DNA from: Erodium maritimum
Lineage: Eukaryota; Streptophyta; Magnoliopsida; Geraniales; Geraniaceae
Assembly: GCA_963921825.1 (NCBI GenBank)
Contig: OY997594.1
Location: 59,195,675 to 59,259,674 of the forward strand
Length of the DNA: 64,000 bases
Reading direction: 5' to 3'
The notes under the pieces: generated by a model
Databases searched by the model: none
Told to the model about the DNA's origin: nothing
What the model saw: the letters and a program-made list of their open reading frames with translations, nothing else
Shown: positions 51,506 through 60,851 of the stretch, piece after piece
Numbering within the stretch: the first letter of the stretch is position 1
How the letters are laid out: each line of letters opens with the position of its first letter
Translations under genes and position numbers: made by a program

Positions 51506-52388
51506 CCAAATCTGGGCAGACCGAACTCCTTCTTCCCTAACTTCGTTTCCACGAAAATCTACCTCAAAAACTCCATTTCTAACATCATCAAACTCCAAAA
51601 ACAGTCATCAAAACCCTCAAACTTCAACACCCATATTGGGTTTCCTCCAAACATCAACAATCAAATGATTTCTAACCAAAACCTTCCTTAAACTTCAACA
51701 AAGCACTCATCTAAGTGCAAATAAATCAAAACCCAACTAGTTCATGCAAGTCCTATGAAAACCCACAATCCCAACTTAATTGAAAGATGGATTTTAGAGA
51801 TTACTTACCTTGGGAATGGAAAGGGGATGAAGATGGAGTGATTTTGGAGATGATTTGAGAAGAAATCCACCAAAAAGCTTCTCTTTTTCGACTAGCTTCT
51901 TCTCCAAGCTTTTGAGCTATTCCTTCTTCTTCCTCTTGTGATTTTCGGCCACCAAGGAGTAAAATGGGTTGAAATGCTGTCTCAAGTGAGTCTTAAACCT
52001 AAGGTTGCAATTACCGAAAGGTCCCCCTTGCTCCTTTCTTCTAATTTGGCACTTATGAGGGCAAATGGGTCATTTGAGACCCCTTTCTTCTCCCCCAAGC
52101 CACTATGGACAAGTGTCCTAGTGGGGGCCACCTTGTCCTTAATAAATTCCAGCACCTTTCATTTAATTAGGTTTAGTCGTTAATTAGCCTTAGTTTGACT
52201 TTTTCGCAAAGACAGTCATTTGAAAGGAAACGACCCAACTAAGCTAATCGTAACGACGACTAATCTTTTTTGGTCCCGGAAAGGTCCCGAATGACTCCCG
52301 GAGTCATCGGTTGACTTTTCCGGTCGAAGGTCAACTTTCGCCAAAAATCACCGGTTCGACCGGGATCGACCGGGAGCGGTTCTTACAA

Positions 52389-52673
52389 TAGAAACTCGAT
52401 AAATTAATACTTGAGATAATATTTTTTATTGGTCCCGACTCGGGGATATGGTTTTAAATTAATAATTCACTTAAATTATAAGATAAATATATTTTTGATT
52501 ATTTCTATAAACTCCATATCAAATGTAAATTAGTAATTCCTTATATACTTCATATTACATGAATGATTTATGAGGTTTTCCTCGAAAATGACTCAATTGT
52601 CTTTTAAATTTTAGTTTATCGATTAATTAACAAACTTTGATGGTCCCGCGAGTATTAGTTTATAGAATTTCTA
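52389..52673. mobile_element. AT-rich MITE, interrupted at its left end by the chromovirus
   Basis: The left end tagaaactcgataaattaat and the right end (complement starting tagaaattctataaactaat) form imperfect 23-bp TIRs around an AT-rich 285-bp body. The chromovirus TSD (ataga) overlaps its first bases, so the MITE, or a copy of its terminus, was there before. Confidence 0.6.
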
Positions 52674-52944
52674 CTTTATTCTTCTCTTATTTTTGTCATA
52701 TTGTCAATAACAATAATAGCACCCACAGTTGCATACTTGCATAGACCGGACGGTCTAATTGTGGGGATAATTAGCTTTAGTTTCATTTCTCTTTTCTTAA
52801 TTTTTGGATCTAACATATTCAGATAACACATTAGTATTGGACCAAATTGGGTCTAATATGTAAAAAGAAGTTGAAATTACAAAAAGACAATTGTTTGAGA
52901 ACCATATCATTAAAAAATTATATACGATAAATAAAACTTAAACA
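52674..52944. other. AT-rich filler
   Basis: No gene or repeat border was found. Confidence 0.3.
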
Positions 52945-53207
52945 TTAACGAAAGGACATACGAGAATAGTAAAAAACACGAAACGACATACGAGAATTAT
53001 TTAAAAACATGACACGACATAAGCGTAGGTCCTCATGAAAATTCGTTAGCGACACCTCTGCAGACCATGTCCAATCAGTCATGCTTTGCGAATGACATAT
53101 CAAATTTTCATTGGTATTGTTCCCGCGCATCCATGAGCAGGACCAAATTCTCGGCGGGAAGTGCGCATGGGCCCCGCCCTTGCCACTTCCAATTCCCTTG
53201 TTGACCA

Positions 53208-53441
53208 TCAGAATATCCTTGGATCCCAGATCCCTGATATATTCTTCTCAGCAATTAATGACACTTCATGTAACTCTGATATGGTCTTAGAGACAGCCTT
53301 GTCATGGACATATTCTTTGCGTTCAGACTTGAGGACTATCCTCAAAATTCTGTACCAGTCCAAATAGTTTGTCCCATTTAGCTTGACCCTGTCAAAAATG
53401 GTTTTTAATGACAAACTATTAATGTTCGCTGAATTTTCCAT
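53208..53441 (-). pseudogene. Copia gag N-terminal part
   Basis: MENSANINSLSLKTIFDRVK continues as LNGTNYLDWYRILRIVLKSE and RKEYVHDKA, the standard start of plant copia gag. The frame ends in a stop at 53208; later fragments of gag can be followed in other frames to about 52945. Confidence 0.75.
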
Positions 53442-54997
53442 TTGATCTACAACAAATAAAATTCAATCAGTAAACTGAATAAATTTTATGAAGATCAAGC
53501 TTAAACACCAACAATCGATTCTAAACCTTTAGAATCTGAAACCAAGATCCTTGATTCACTCGATTAAGCTGAACTAATGCTCACCACTTAATCGAGCTAT
53601 GTAGGTAGGACTCCATCCAATCACATCCAATGTGACTCTTGGCTAGGGTATGCACTTATGTACACGGCTTACCCTATCTGTTACCCTAGCTCAACCTCAG
53701 GCTGAGAATCGTAGTCGGGTCCACCAATTTTCAACTATGGCCCGTCACTATGTAGGTGCTCCGCTAATGCGCACGACACCCACATATGTCGTCCAAACCT
53801 ACTACCCCGCTTCCCCATGGATGCTCCGCTAATGCGCACGACACCCATAGGACGGGGAGGTAGTAAGGTGTTGATGATTGGGAGGTATCGGACATGACCC
53901 GCTTTTACTTGTCCAGTTGTGTTCAAAACTTTGGCACATCCTAGATGCGATGAGCACATCAACTACATTCCAAATGCAATGATGCCTCAAATTACATCCA
54001 ATGTAATTCTTCCTTTGAACCCGTCAACTACATCCAATGCAATGACGGTTCTAAGGGTTCACACACAAGTATTAAAATTCCAATTTTATCTTTGCATGTG
54101 AGGTGATATGCTCGGTAAATAAAGTTAAGCATGCAATTCTAAAACACATAGAATTAATCATGCATAAACTAAACCAAGCATAAAGCGATAAATGTGCACA
54201 TAATAGCCTCCTAAACTAACTCCCACTAGCTTCTTGAGCTCCACCGACTCCAAGCCGATGCCAACACCCGAAAAGCCACCAAAGGACCTTTTCGCCATTT
54301 CTTCGTCTTGAGTAAAATATTACAATTTAATACACGACTCGCAGGTCGGGAATAAATAAATATTACAAACAAGTGGTTTGACGACCACACCTTGAAAGAA
54401 TAATTACACGCTAACTCTAACGGCTCGCAGGCCGTGAAAAGCGATAAATAATTAAATCGAGCTCGGGGCTATTATGTACACCATGCCAACATCACATCAC
54501 ACATCGTGTTATCAAACAAGAATGTTATCAAACATCATGTGATTTTCCGGTTTTAATTAATAGCCAAGTTTCGAAATTTTTTGATGCTCGGTTTATCGAA
54601 ACCGTTCAAAAATGAAACTTTTGAACATTTGATCTTCGAGTTCATCATGACGGTTCCAAACTCGTCATAACTAACAAAACGGTTTAGCCTTGGCATATTA
54701 ACCATCCAATGGTCATGCTTGGCCTAGCTCCGTCCAACGGAGCCCCGTTCGGTCCCGGTTTCGGCTCCCCGAGAGTCCCGCTCCCGAGACCCAAAAAATC
54801 AAATTTTTTTCAAAATTTCCAGATTTGAAATAATTTTCAAAAATTCATTTTACATGCATTAAATCCATAAACAATAATTTAAAACATGTTATCAAACAAT
54901 TTAGCAAAACAACATGCCAAAAACGAAACTTTCAAGCAAAACCGAAACTTTGAACACCGTCTTGTGAATCCCGAAGGTAGCACGGCTCTGATACCAC

Positions 54998-56593
54998 TGT
55001 TGGGTCTCGAGGTAGGGTTGGAGATGAACCAACTCGCAGCGGAAAATCAATGAAAACCAAGAGACGATTAAAACCATGAAACAACTAACAAAGAATGGAT
55101 TCACAAGAGAAAAATTCAACACTAGTTCTTACCAAAACAAGAACACCGGTTAACGAATGATTGGCTTGAGTCTCCAAGACGCCTACGTATCCACATGGGA
55201 ATCAAAGCCACGTAGTTCTTCTCTTTGAGGACTCAAGAACACAAACATGGAGGTGGAAACTAGCCAAACCCGAAATGGCCATGGAAGAGGGAGAGAAAAT
55301 GTGTTTCCTATTCTTGTCTTGTGTTTGTTATGTTGAAAAAAGATGACTTAAACATAACAAAACCCATACTTGTCCAACTAAAGGCATGAGACAAGTATGG
55401 TGTCAAGTAAGGTGTAAATAGGACAAAGTATGGCAAGACAAGATTGGGTTAGGTGGTGAATCACCAACACCTTAATCCTTGTCTTGCTTACTTAGTACTA
55501 ATTAATCAAGACTTGATTAATTAGTTCCATGGGCCTTGGTTGCATGGGCCTTTCATGGGCCTCTTGGAACATGGCCCGTGGCCATTTCCAACGAGGTCCC
55601 GTGATTCGCTCATCGCCTCCATGCCTTCCATACCGGAAATGTCCAACATTATCCGACGCGATCAATCCCAAGACTCCAAGCCTTGTCTCGATCTGTGAAG
55701 TCCTATTCACTTACGGGCACATGACCCAAAACCCAGTTTTGGTCATGTCCCGAGACAACTCCCTTTTGGCCATTCTCCATAAATGTGTCAATGAGTTTCA
55801 TCCTCCGGTGTGACCCTTAGGTTTATGCATGTCAATAGATCAACGTAAAATCCCATTTTACTTGATCCTATTTAAGTGGCAACTAACGAGACTTTAGTAT
55901 TGCCTGACACTACATAACGAATCGACCCTGTCGATTCTAACCTTTCCGTCGTCCCTGTCATTATCCTTTTATCTCCGATATCCTGATTGAGATAAGGCAT
56001 AGAGCCGTCATCCTTATTATTCTCAATCACCGTTCCTTGATATGTGAGATGACTGAAGATATGATACCCAGTATCATGTGCATGGCCATGCTATTCTTTC
56101 AGTCACTCTCGATCAAGCGGCCGAGAACCGATATCTTTCTCATACCTTAGTATGAGGGATAAATCCCTTAGCCGTCTTTCGTGTCACTCATGTAGCCCGT
56201 CCCCAAGCCAATCCTGGCCGTTATGGAAGCCCTGTTACGGACAACGTTAGGCTCAGGTCAAACTCAGTTGTTGACTACATAGCGATCACAAAGACTCCTT
56301 GGTCTAAGGATACATGACAAGCTACAACACTGAATATGTTCATGACTTAATATATGGCACATATTCAGGGCGGGTCGTCCAATATCATGTCCCACATGAT
56401 ATCTATGATCAGACTCCGGAATCTCATTCCAATGACTAACAGAACGTAAGCCATAAAGAGCCATCTTTCATACTAGTCGCTTCTAGTGAAGCTTTGTTGA
56501 CTAGGGACCCATCGAGTGTGATCTATCTCGATCTATGGTTCTATTCGCATGGTGGGCATAGATCAGAGCACACATCAATATATTACTCCAACA
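54998..56593 (-). repeat. 5' LTR of the truncated copia element
   Basis: Length 1596 bp, with inverted ends TGTTGG/CCAACA. It is followed (minus strand) by the tRNA-Met PBS. No second copy lies in the window. Confidence 0.7.
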
Positions 56594-57319
56594 CATAAGT
56601 AATATAAAGCCGCTTTAATTTTATTGCTAACGATGATATATACATTTGGACATTTAGGATTGAACTACGGGCACTAAGACTAACAAGGTGAGGGTGATAC
56701 CAAGAATCCAGGGAAGTCCCTAGGAAAAGGAGGAGAATTGAGATCCAATTATTTCAGATCCCATTGGGATAAGATGTGTCTCCACGACAACACATCATTG
56801 TTGTCGTTCTTCTACCCGTTTTTGTCGATACTTTGGAGGAGGCACCACTGACTTCCATCGTCGCCCAAGCCTTCAAAGCTAGTCGTGTATCCCAATATCC
56901 ATGAGCCAGATCGGGGGACTAAAATAATCTAGGTGATGGATTCATCGTGGTTGGGCATGACCCTCTCTTGTCGTTGGAACCATTCTCGTCCTCCCGATGA
57001 AACTGATGGTCAGTAAATCGAGGGAGGGGTACGAGACCATAATAGAATCGTCGCAAATGATGGTAAGATAAAAGAAGGGATCCGCAGATTGATCGTCGAA
57101 AAAAATAAAGGAAGAGGTGGTGGTAGTAATGGATGAATGAGGCGGACCCGAAAAAGAGAATACCGAAGACGAGAAGCCTAAGACCGGCTGAGAGACAAAA
57201 ACAAATCATTTTTCTTGGAATCTTTGTCATATTCCTCTAAGTTATACTATTTTTTCTAATAAAGCTATATCTTTATCATTTGATTTACTTAAATATTTTT
57301 TAACTTGGATAGTATGTGT
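56594..57319. other. Unassigned intergenic sequence
   Basis: Nothing recognisable. A minus-strand open frame at 56919-57230 codes for an aromatic-rich peptide without family features and is not called. Confidence 0.35.
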
Positions 57320-57334
57320 GAGTTTTTTTATATA

Positions 57335-58653
57335 TTCTTTTTGAGGAAGAATGATCATATATTACAATTGAAAATTGCGTACAAGACAGAAAAACTGAAA
57401 TGCAACAAATTGAACTAACAATAGCACCGAAAATAAACTTGCTCTATAGAGATCAAGGGTAGTCTGGAGGAGGATATTGCGACAGCGTCTTTCGATCACC
57501 GATACAACGGCTCCAAACTGATTGGCACATGCCGAGAAGGCCCGGTGTTGAGAATTCTGATTGGACATAAATCGACTCCGAGGTTCGCTCCAGTAGAATA
57601 CTGAGTCCTTAGAGTGACGTCCCGGACAGCCCTGTAACCAGGAACTGAAATGGCTCAGATGGACTTTGCATTCTCCTGAGGAACCAGCAGACGTCGTCCC
57701 CCCTCGGATGATAATGAGGGCCTTTAAAAACGTATAATCGCTGGTTCCCGATCTGATTGAAGAATGTCGCGCCGGTACTTGGTGGAATCGATGCCACCCT
57801 ACGTCCAGTGAGGCGGTATTACCGACAAACCCCCCACTGGACCACGAAGGACTCATTGATCTAGGCGAGGGAGCGTTCCGCCCCTCGCCGTTTGTGGTGT
57901 TCCTCCATTTCTTGGGCCCCAAACTTGCCCCGAACCCCGACCCGGAACCCTGCCCATGTCGACTCCGTCACCCAGGGTGCACTCAATTTGGGTCCGTCCA
58001 GACCCGACCCGAACCAACTCGGGTGTCTCCACAGCCCAATCAGTTGAGACCCCGACCCGACCCCCTCGACCCGATCCAATTGGGCCCGAACCGGTACGAA
58101 CAACCCGGACCCGACCCACACCAGGTTCCTCCTCAGCCCATGATCCGTCCAGCCCGGCCCGACCAGCCTTGCCCGCTCCATCACCCAGGCCCATCACGGC
58201 CCAGGCCCATTGTCCCGAAACCCTATCTCCCTTCCCCTGCAGCGCCGCCACCCTCACCATACATCCGCCGGACTCAACCAGCGCGACCTCTGGCGAGCTC
58301 GACCACGGCGGTGGCCACGGTTCACTGACATCCCTGCACTCCCCCGCCGTGTCCGTGTCCCTGTTCGCCCGTCCCTTCGGTTCCCGGTGACCCCGAGCCC
58401 TGGCCTGAGACCACATGTCCACGCCACCTTCATCCTGGATTGTCCATGGCGAGAACAAGCTCACCGGTGGTCCACCCCTAGGCCGCGTCTCCGCCGCCGT
58501 CCTCAGTCCCCCTTCCGGGCTGCTCGGTTCCCACCGTGCTTTCACGCCGAGATCCCCTCTTCCATCAGACAAATCAATCCTGAATTGCGCCATTGATTTT
58601 TCCGATTCAAGGAAGGAATCGCAAAACTATCTCTGCCCTTTGTTAAGGGTTTT
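57335..58653 (-). mobile_element. 1.3-kb non-LTR retroposon with one long open frame
   Basis: Perfect 15-bp TSDs gagtttttttatata (57320-57334 and 58654-58668) flank it. On the minus strand it ends CTTCCTCAAAAAGAA, the YTCAAAA tail class also seen in the ORF2 and ORF1-only LINEs. The 5' half carries an open frame (58593-57853) and a G-rich (sense) CCGGGTC tract. The 3' half shares a block with 15215-15390. No RT is present. Confidence 0.8.
57853..58593 (-). CDS. Uncharacterised 246-residue open frame in a retroposon
   Basis: The frame begins MAQFRIDLSDGRGDLGVKAR about 60 bp from the element's 5' end and is open for 246 codons. The first 60 residues are mixed, with SLFSPWTIQDEGGVDMW. From about 140 on it is Gly/Arg/Val-rich, mirroring the G-rich CCGGGTC tract (VRVGSGRTQ, GPIGSGRGGRVG). 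No zinc knuckle or known domain is visible. It could be a truncated ORF1 start or only a by-product of GC-rich sequence; GC-rich repeats keep frames open by chance. Confidence 0.3.
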   Translation of the reverse strand: MAQFRIDLSDGRGDLGVKARWEPSSPEGGLRTAAETRPRGGPPVSLFSPWTIQDEGGVDMWSQARARGHREPKGRANRDTDTAGECRDVSEPWPPPWSSSPEVALVESGGCMVRVAALQGKGDRVSGQWAWAVMGLGDGAGKAGRAGLDGSWAEEEPGVGRVRVVRTGSGPIGSGRGGRVGVSTDWAVETPELVRVGSGRTQIECTLGDGVDMGRVPGRGSGQVWGPRNGGTPQTARGGTLPRLDQ

Positions 58654-58668
58654 GAGTTTTTTTATATA

Positions 58669-59268
58669 ATATTTGGAAGAAATTATTATTTTCGGTCCGA
58701 TTTTCTTTTATAGTACGATATTTTGTCTGAAAATCAAATTTTGGATTTTAAAATAAAAAATTGGGCAAAGTAATAGTGGTTCATCCCTAAGTAACACCAA
58801 GGAGAAGAAACCGTGATCGTCCACTTGTTGCTTGGCGGAAACGTCAAATGATCTAGCCTTGTGTAAGCCAAATTTCAGAATCCATAATGGAATGGTCGGA
58901 CCCATGTAGTAGCAGATCCGTAGGACCGACCCTACGATTTGTTTTTGTTTTTTAAGCGTCTCCACGGCCACACCAACTTCCCAATCCAACAGCACCAATG
59001 TAATGTGGTGGATTATCTTTTCCCACAAACTATGCACCGCCTACGCCCAATGATCATCAGAATCAACAATACACATGTAAATTCGATTTATGTTCACTTC
59101 TGAGTTGTGACTAAACAGTTTATCGTATTCAGTTTTTTTGTGTGCTTCTAAATCCTATATAATCTAAATTTTACTAAAAACAATCTTATGGTAAAATCCT
59201 ACTGATAACATTTTAAGAACGATCGATGACAAAAAATCTATGCTTGTAAAATATAGAATCAAGTGATT
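58669..59268. other. Intergenic sequence, no gene
   Basis: AT-rich, no domain. The end (59216-59266) is one copy of a direct repeat whose second copy lies right of the next insertion. Confidence 0.35.
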
Positions 59269-59577
59269 AATAAAGAACGATAGACCCTTTATTTCACAGC
59301 ATAACAATTCACTACCTTCCCAATTGGTTTGGGTCTGTTTTAGAAATCACTCTTTAGTAACTTTATGAATTTCTTCTCTTCCCTTACAGATAGTTGCGTC
59401 TATCTTTGGGCTTTTGGGATTCTTAGTGCAATCTGTTGTAACTCCTCTTTCACCTCAAAAGAGGTTTCATTTCAATATATTGTCTTGCTGATCAAAAAAA
59501 AATAAAGAACGATAGATGACAAAGAATCTATGCTTATAAAATATAGATTCAAGTGATTAAAAAGGCCGTCTGTTTTT
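59216..59577. repeat. Direct repeat split by the retroposon
   Basis: aagaacgatcgatgacaaa…aatctatgctt…tcaagtgattaa occurs at 59216-59270 and again at 59505-59560. The retroposon inserted into the start of the second unit of this older tandem duplication. Confidence 0.7.
59285..59500 (+). mobile_element. Short 5'-truncated retroposon with A-tail
   Basis: Perfect 16-bp TSDs aataaagaacgataga (59269-59284 and 59501-59516) flank a 216-bp insert ending TTGCTGATCAAAAAAA, a variant of the TTGCTGATAAAA tail. It resembles plant LINE 3' UTRs (gcaatctgttgtaactcc). Confidence 0.82.
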
Positions 59578-60851
59578 TGCTACTGAGAAGGTACAATTTT
59601 TATTAAATAAAGAGTCAGTACAAATAAATAGTTCTCGAAAAATTCAGCACACATAATTCCGAAATAATTAATCGCCAAAGACGGTATTGAACTCGTCATA
59701 CAGACATGAAGAAAAGGTGGGGTTGGAGAACGAAATTGAAAGTCTTGTTTAAGGTAGTGCCTGAACGCTGCACAATAGGGGTGAAGCGACCGAACCTGGA
59801 CTCAACATCAAGTGTATTGGGAGGATTTACGTGATTCAAGGTTCCCTCCCAAGAAAAGTCTATGAATCTCTGCTCACTAATCATTGATCATGCAAAAAAG
59901 AAATCAGATAAAATGAAAAGACCCAATCGATTAGCCTGATCCAAAATCGAGAGAGGGGTCGAGGAGGGTGTCAGGGTAAAGGCCAGGAGATGGACGCGCC
60001 TGTGATGGCCTCAAAGACGCCGGGGGTTGCTCAGGAGGGATAATCCGATACAGTTTGTTCCAATGCAAGCTGAATCTGCAATAGGTATAGAAAACATGGG
60101 TACATCGAATCTGTACGCTTTTCGCATGCATCGATGGAGGCCAAGGAGGGAGGGACATCGAAAGCGGTGCCTGTGGCGGTTTAGAGACAGCGGGGGTGCA
60201 CAAGTGAGATGATCTGATACAGGGAGATCAAGGGGCTCCGAGACAGTAGGGTCGATGGATATCGAGGTGAGCCAGACAACCACCACTAGAGTTGCACATG
60301 AGGGACCGATAAGATCAGGGGACACGTCGTTGGTGGCGGGAGGGAGCCAACATTGCGGTGACTGGAGGCAGCTCGAAGGAGGACCTAAGAGAAAAAACCT
60401 TAGAGCTCATAAGGAAACAAAAAGCCGCATGTTAATTAAAATGTGTTGTGAGTTATTTATTTATTTATTTAGGAAATATAGTAGTTTGATTGATCGTGTA
60501 ACTTAAACATACATAAGTAGATATAAAGTGGAATGGAAAAGAGCGAGACCTAGTTATAATCCGTACATATCAAACACTAACTCTGTAACAGGATGTTCGG
60601 TTATACCAGGGAGAACGGTTGGGAGGCAAGTGCCTCGATTGTAGTGATAGATGAAAGAGCGTCGGTGGTGATCAGTTCCTGACTCGATCTGAAAATGCTC
60701 GTTGTAGAGAATTAGGGGGCACTAGAGGGGATGGCGGACATCCAGGGAGAACACTAGGAAGTGGGGGAACCATGTGATTAGATTTTCATCGACCTTGGTA
60801 GGGTGCGGTGTGCGTCCCCACACACATCTCGTTGCTGATGGAGGACTCATG
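59578..60851. other. Unassigned intergenic sequence
   Basis: No gene was found. The part 59990-60400 is mid-GC with repeated short phrases (gggggttgctcaggaggga, gggggtgcacaagtgaga) and overlapping open frames without domains. The rest is AT-rich. Confidence 0.3.

Larger units (their letters stand above)
41392..52387 (-). mobile_element. Complete 11-kb Ty3/gypsy chromovirus (Tekay-like), decayed
   Basis: LTRs of 2617 bp (41392-44008) and 2566 bp (49822-52387) enclose a minus-strand gag-pol. The 5-bp TSD ataga (41387-41391 and 52388-52392) is exact. LTRs end TGTAAGAACC…GGGCGTGACA on the minus strand. The PBS (ttgtattagagcctggtt, minus strand) adjoins the 5' LTR at about 49800-49818, and the polypurine tract (aagggggtagat) adjoins the 3' LTR at 44009-44020. 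A chromodomain at the end of pol and the integrase type point to the Tekay/Del lineage. The coding region has many stops; the LTRs show scattered substitutions and repeat-number changes. Confidence 0.95.
49822..52387 (-). repeat. 5' LTR of the chromovirus
   Basis: Near copy of 41392-44008, somewhat shorter because of collapsed minisatellite units and a small deletion near 52197. Confidence 0.95.
52945..56593 (-). mobile_element. Truncated copia retrotransposon: 5' LTR, PBS, leader and part of gag
   Basis: In minus orientation: LTR 56593-54998 (TGTTGGAGTAATATATTG … GAGACCCAACA), PBS gtggtatcagag directly after it (54997-54986), a 1.5-kb leader, and gag from ATG 53441. The interior stops at about 52945 and no 3' LTR is present, so the element was cut off. 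Short direct repeats of acatacgagaat lie at the truncated end (about 52957-52998). Confidence 0.75.

Noticed and set aside
54986-54997. tRNA-like matches (also 30698, 49800, 16953)
   Set aside because: They are short primer-binding sites next to LTRs, not tRNA genes; no cloverleaf is present.
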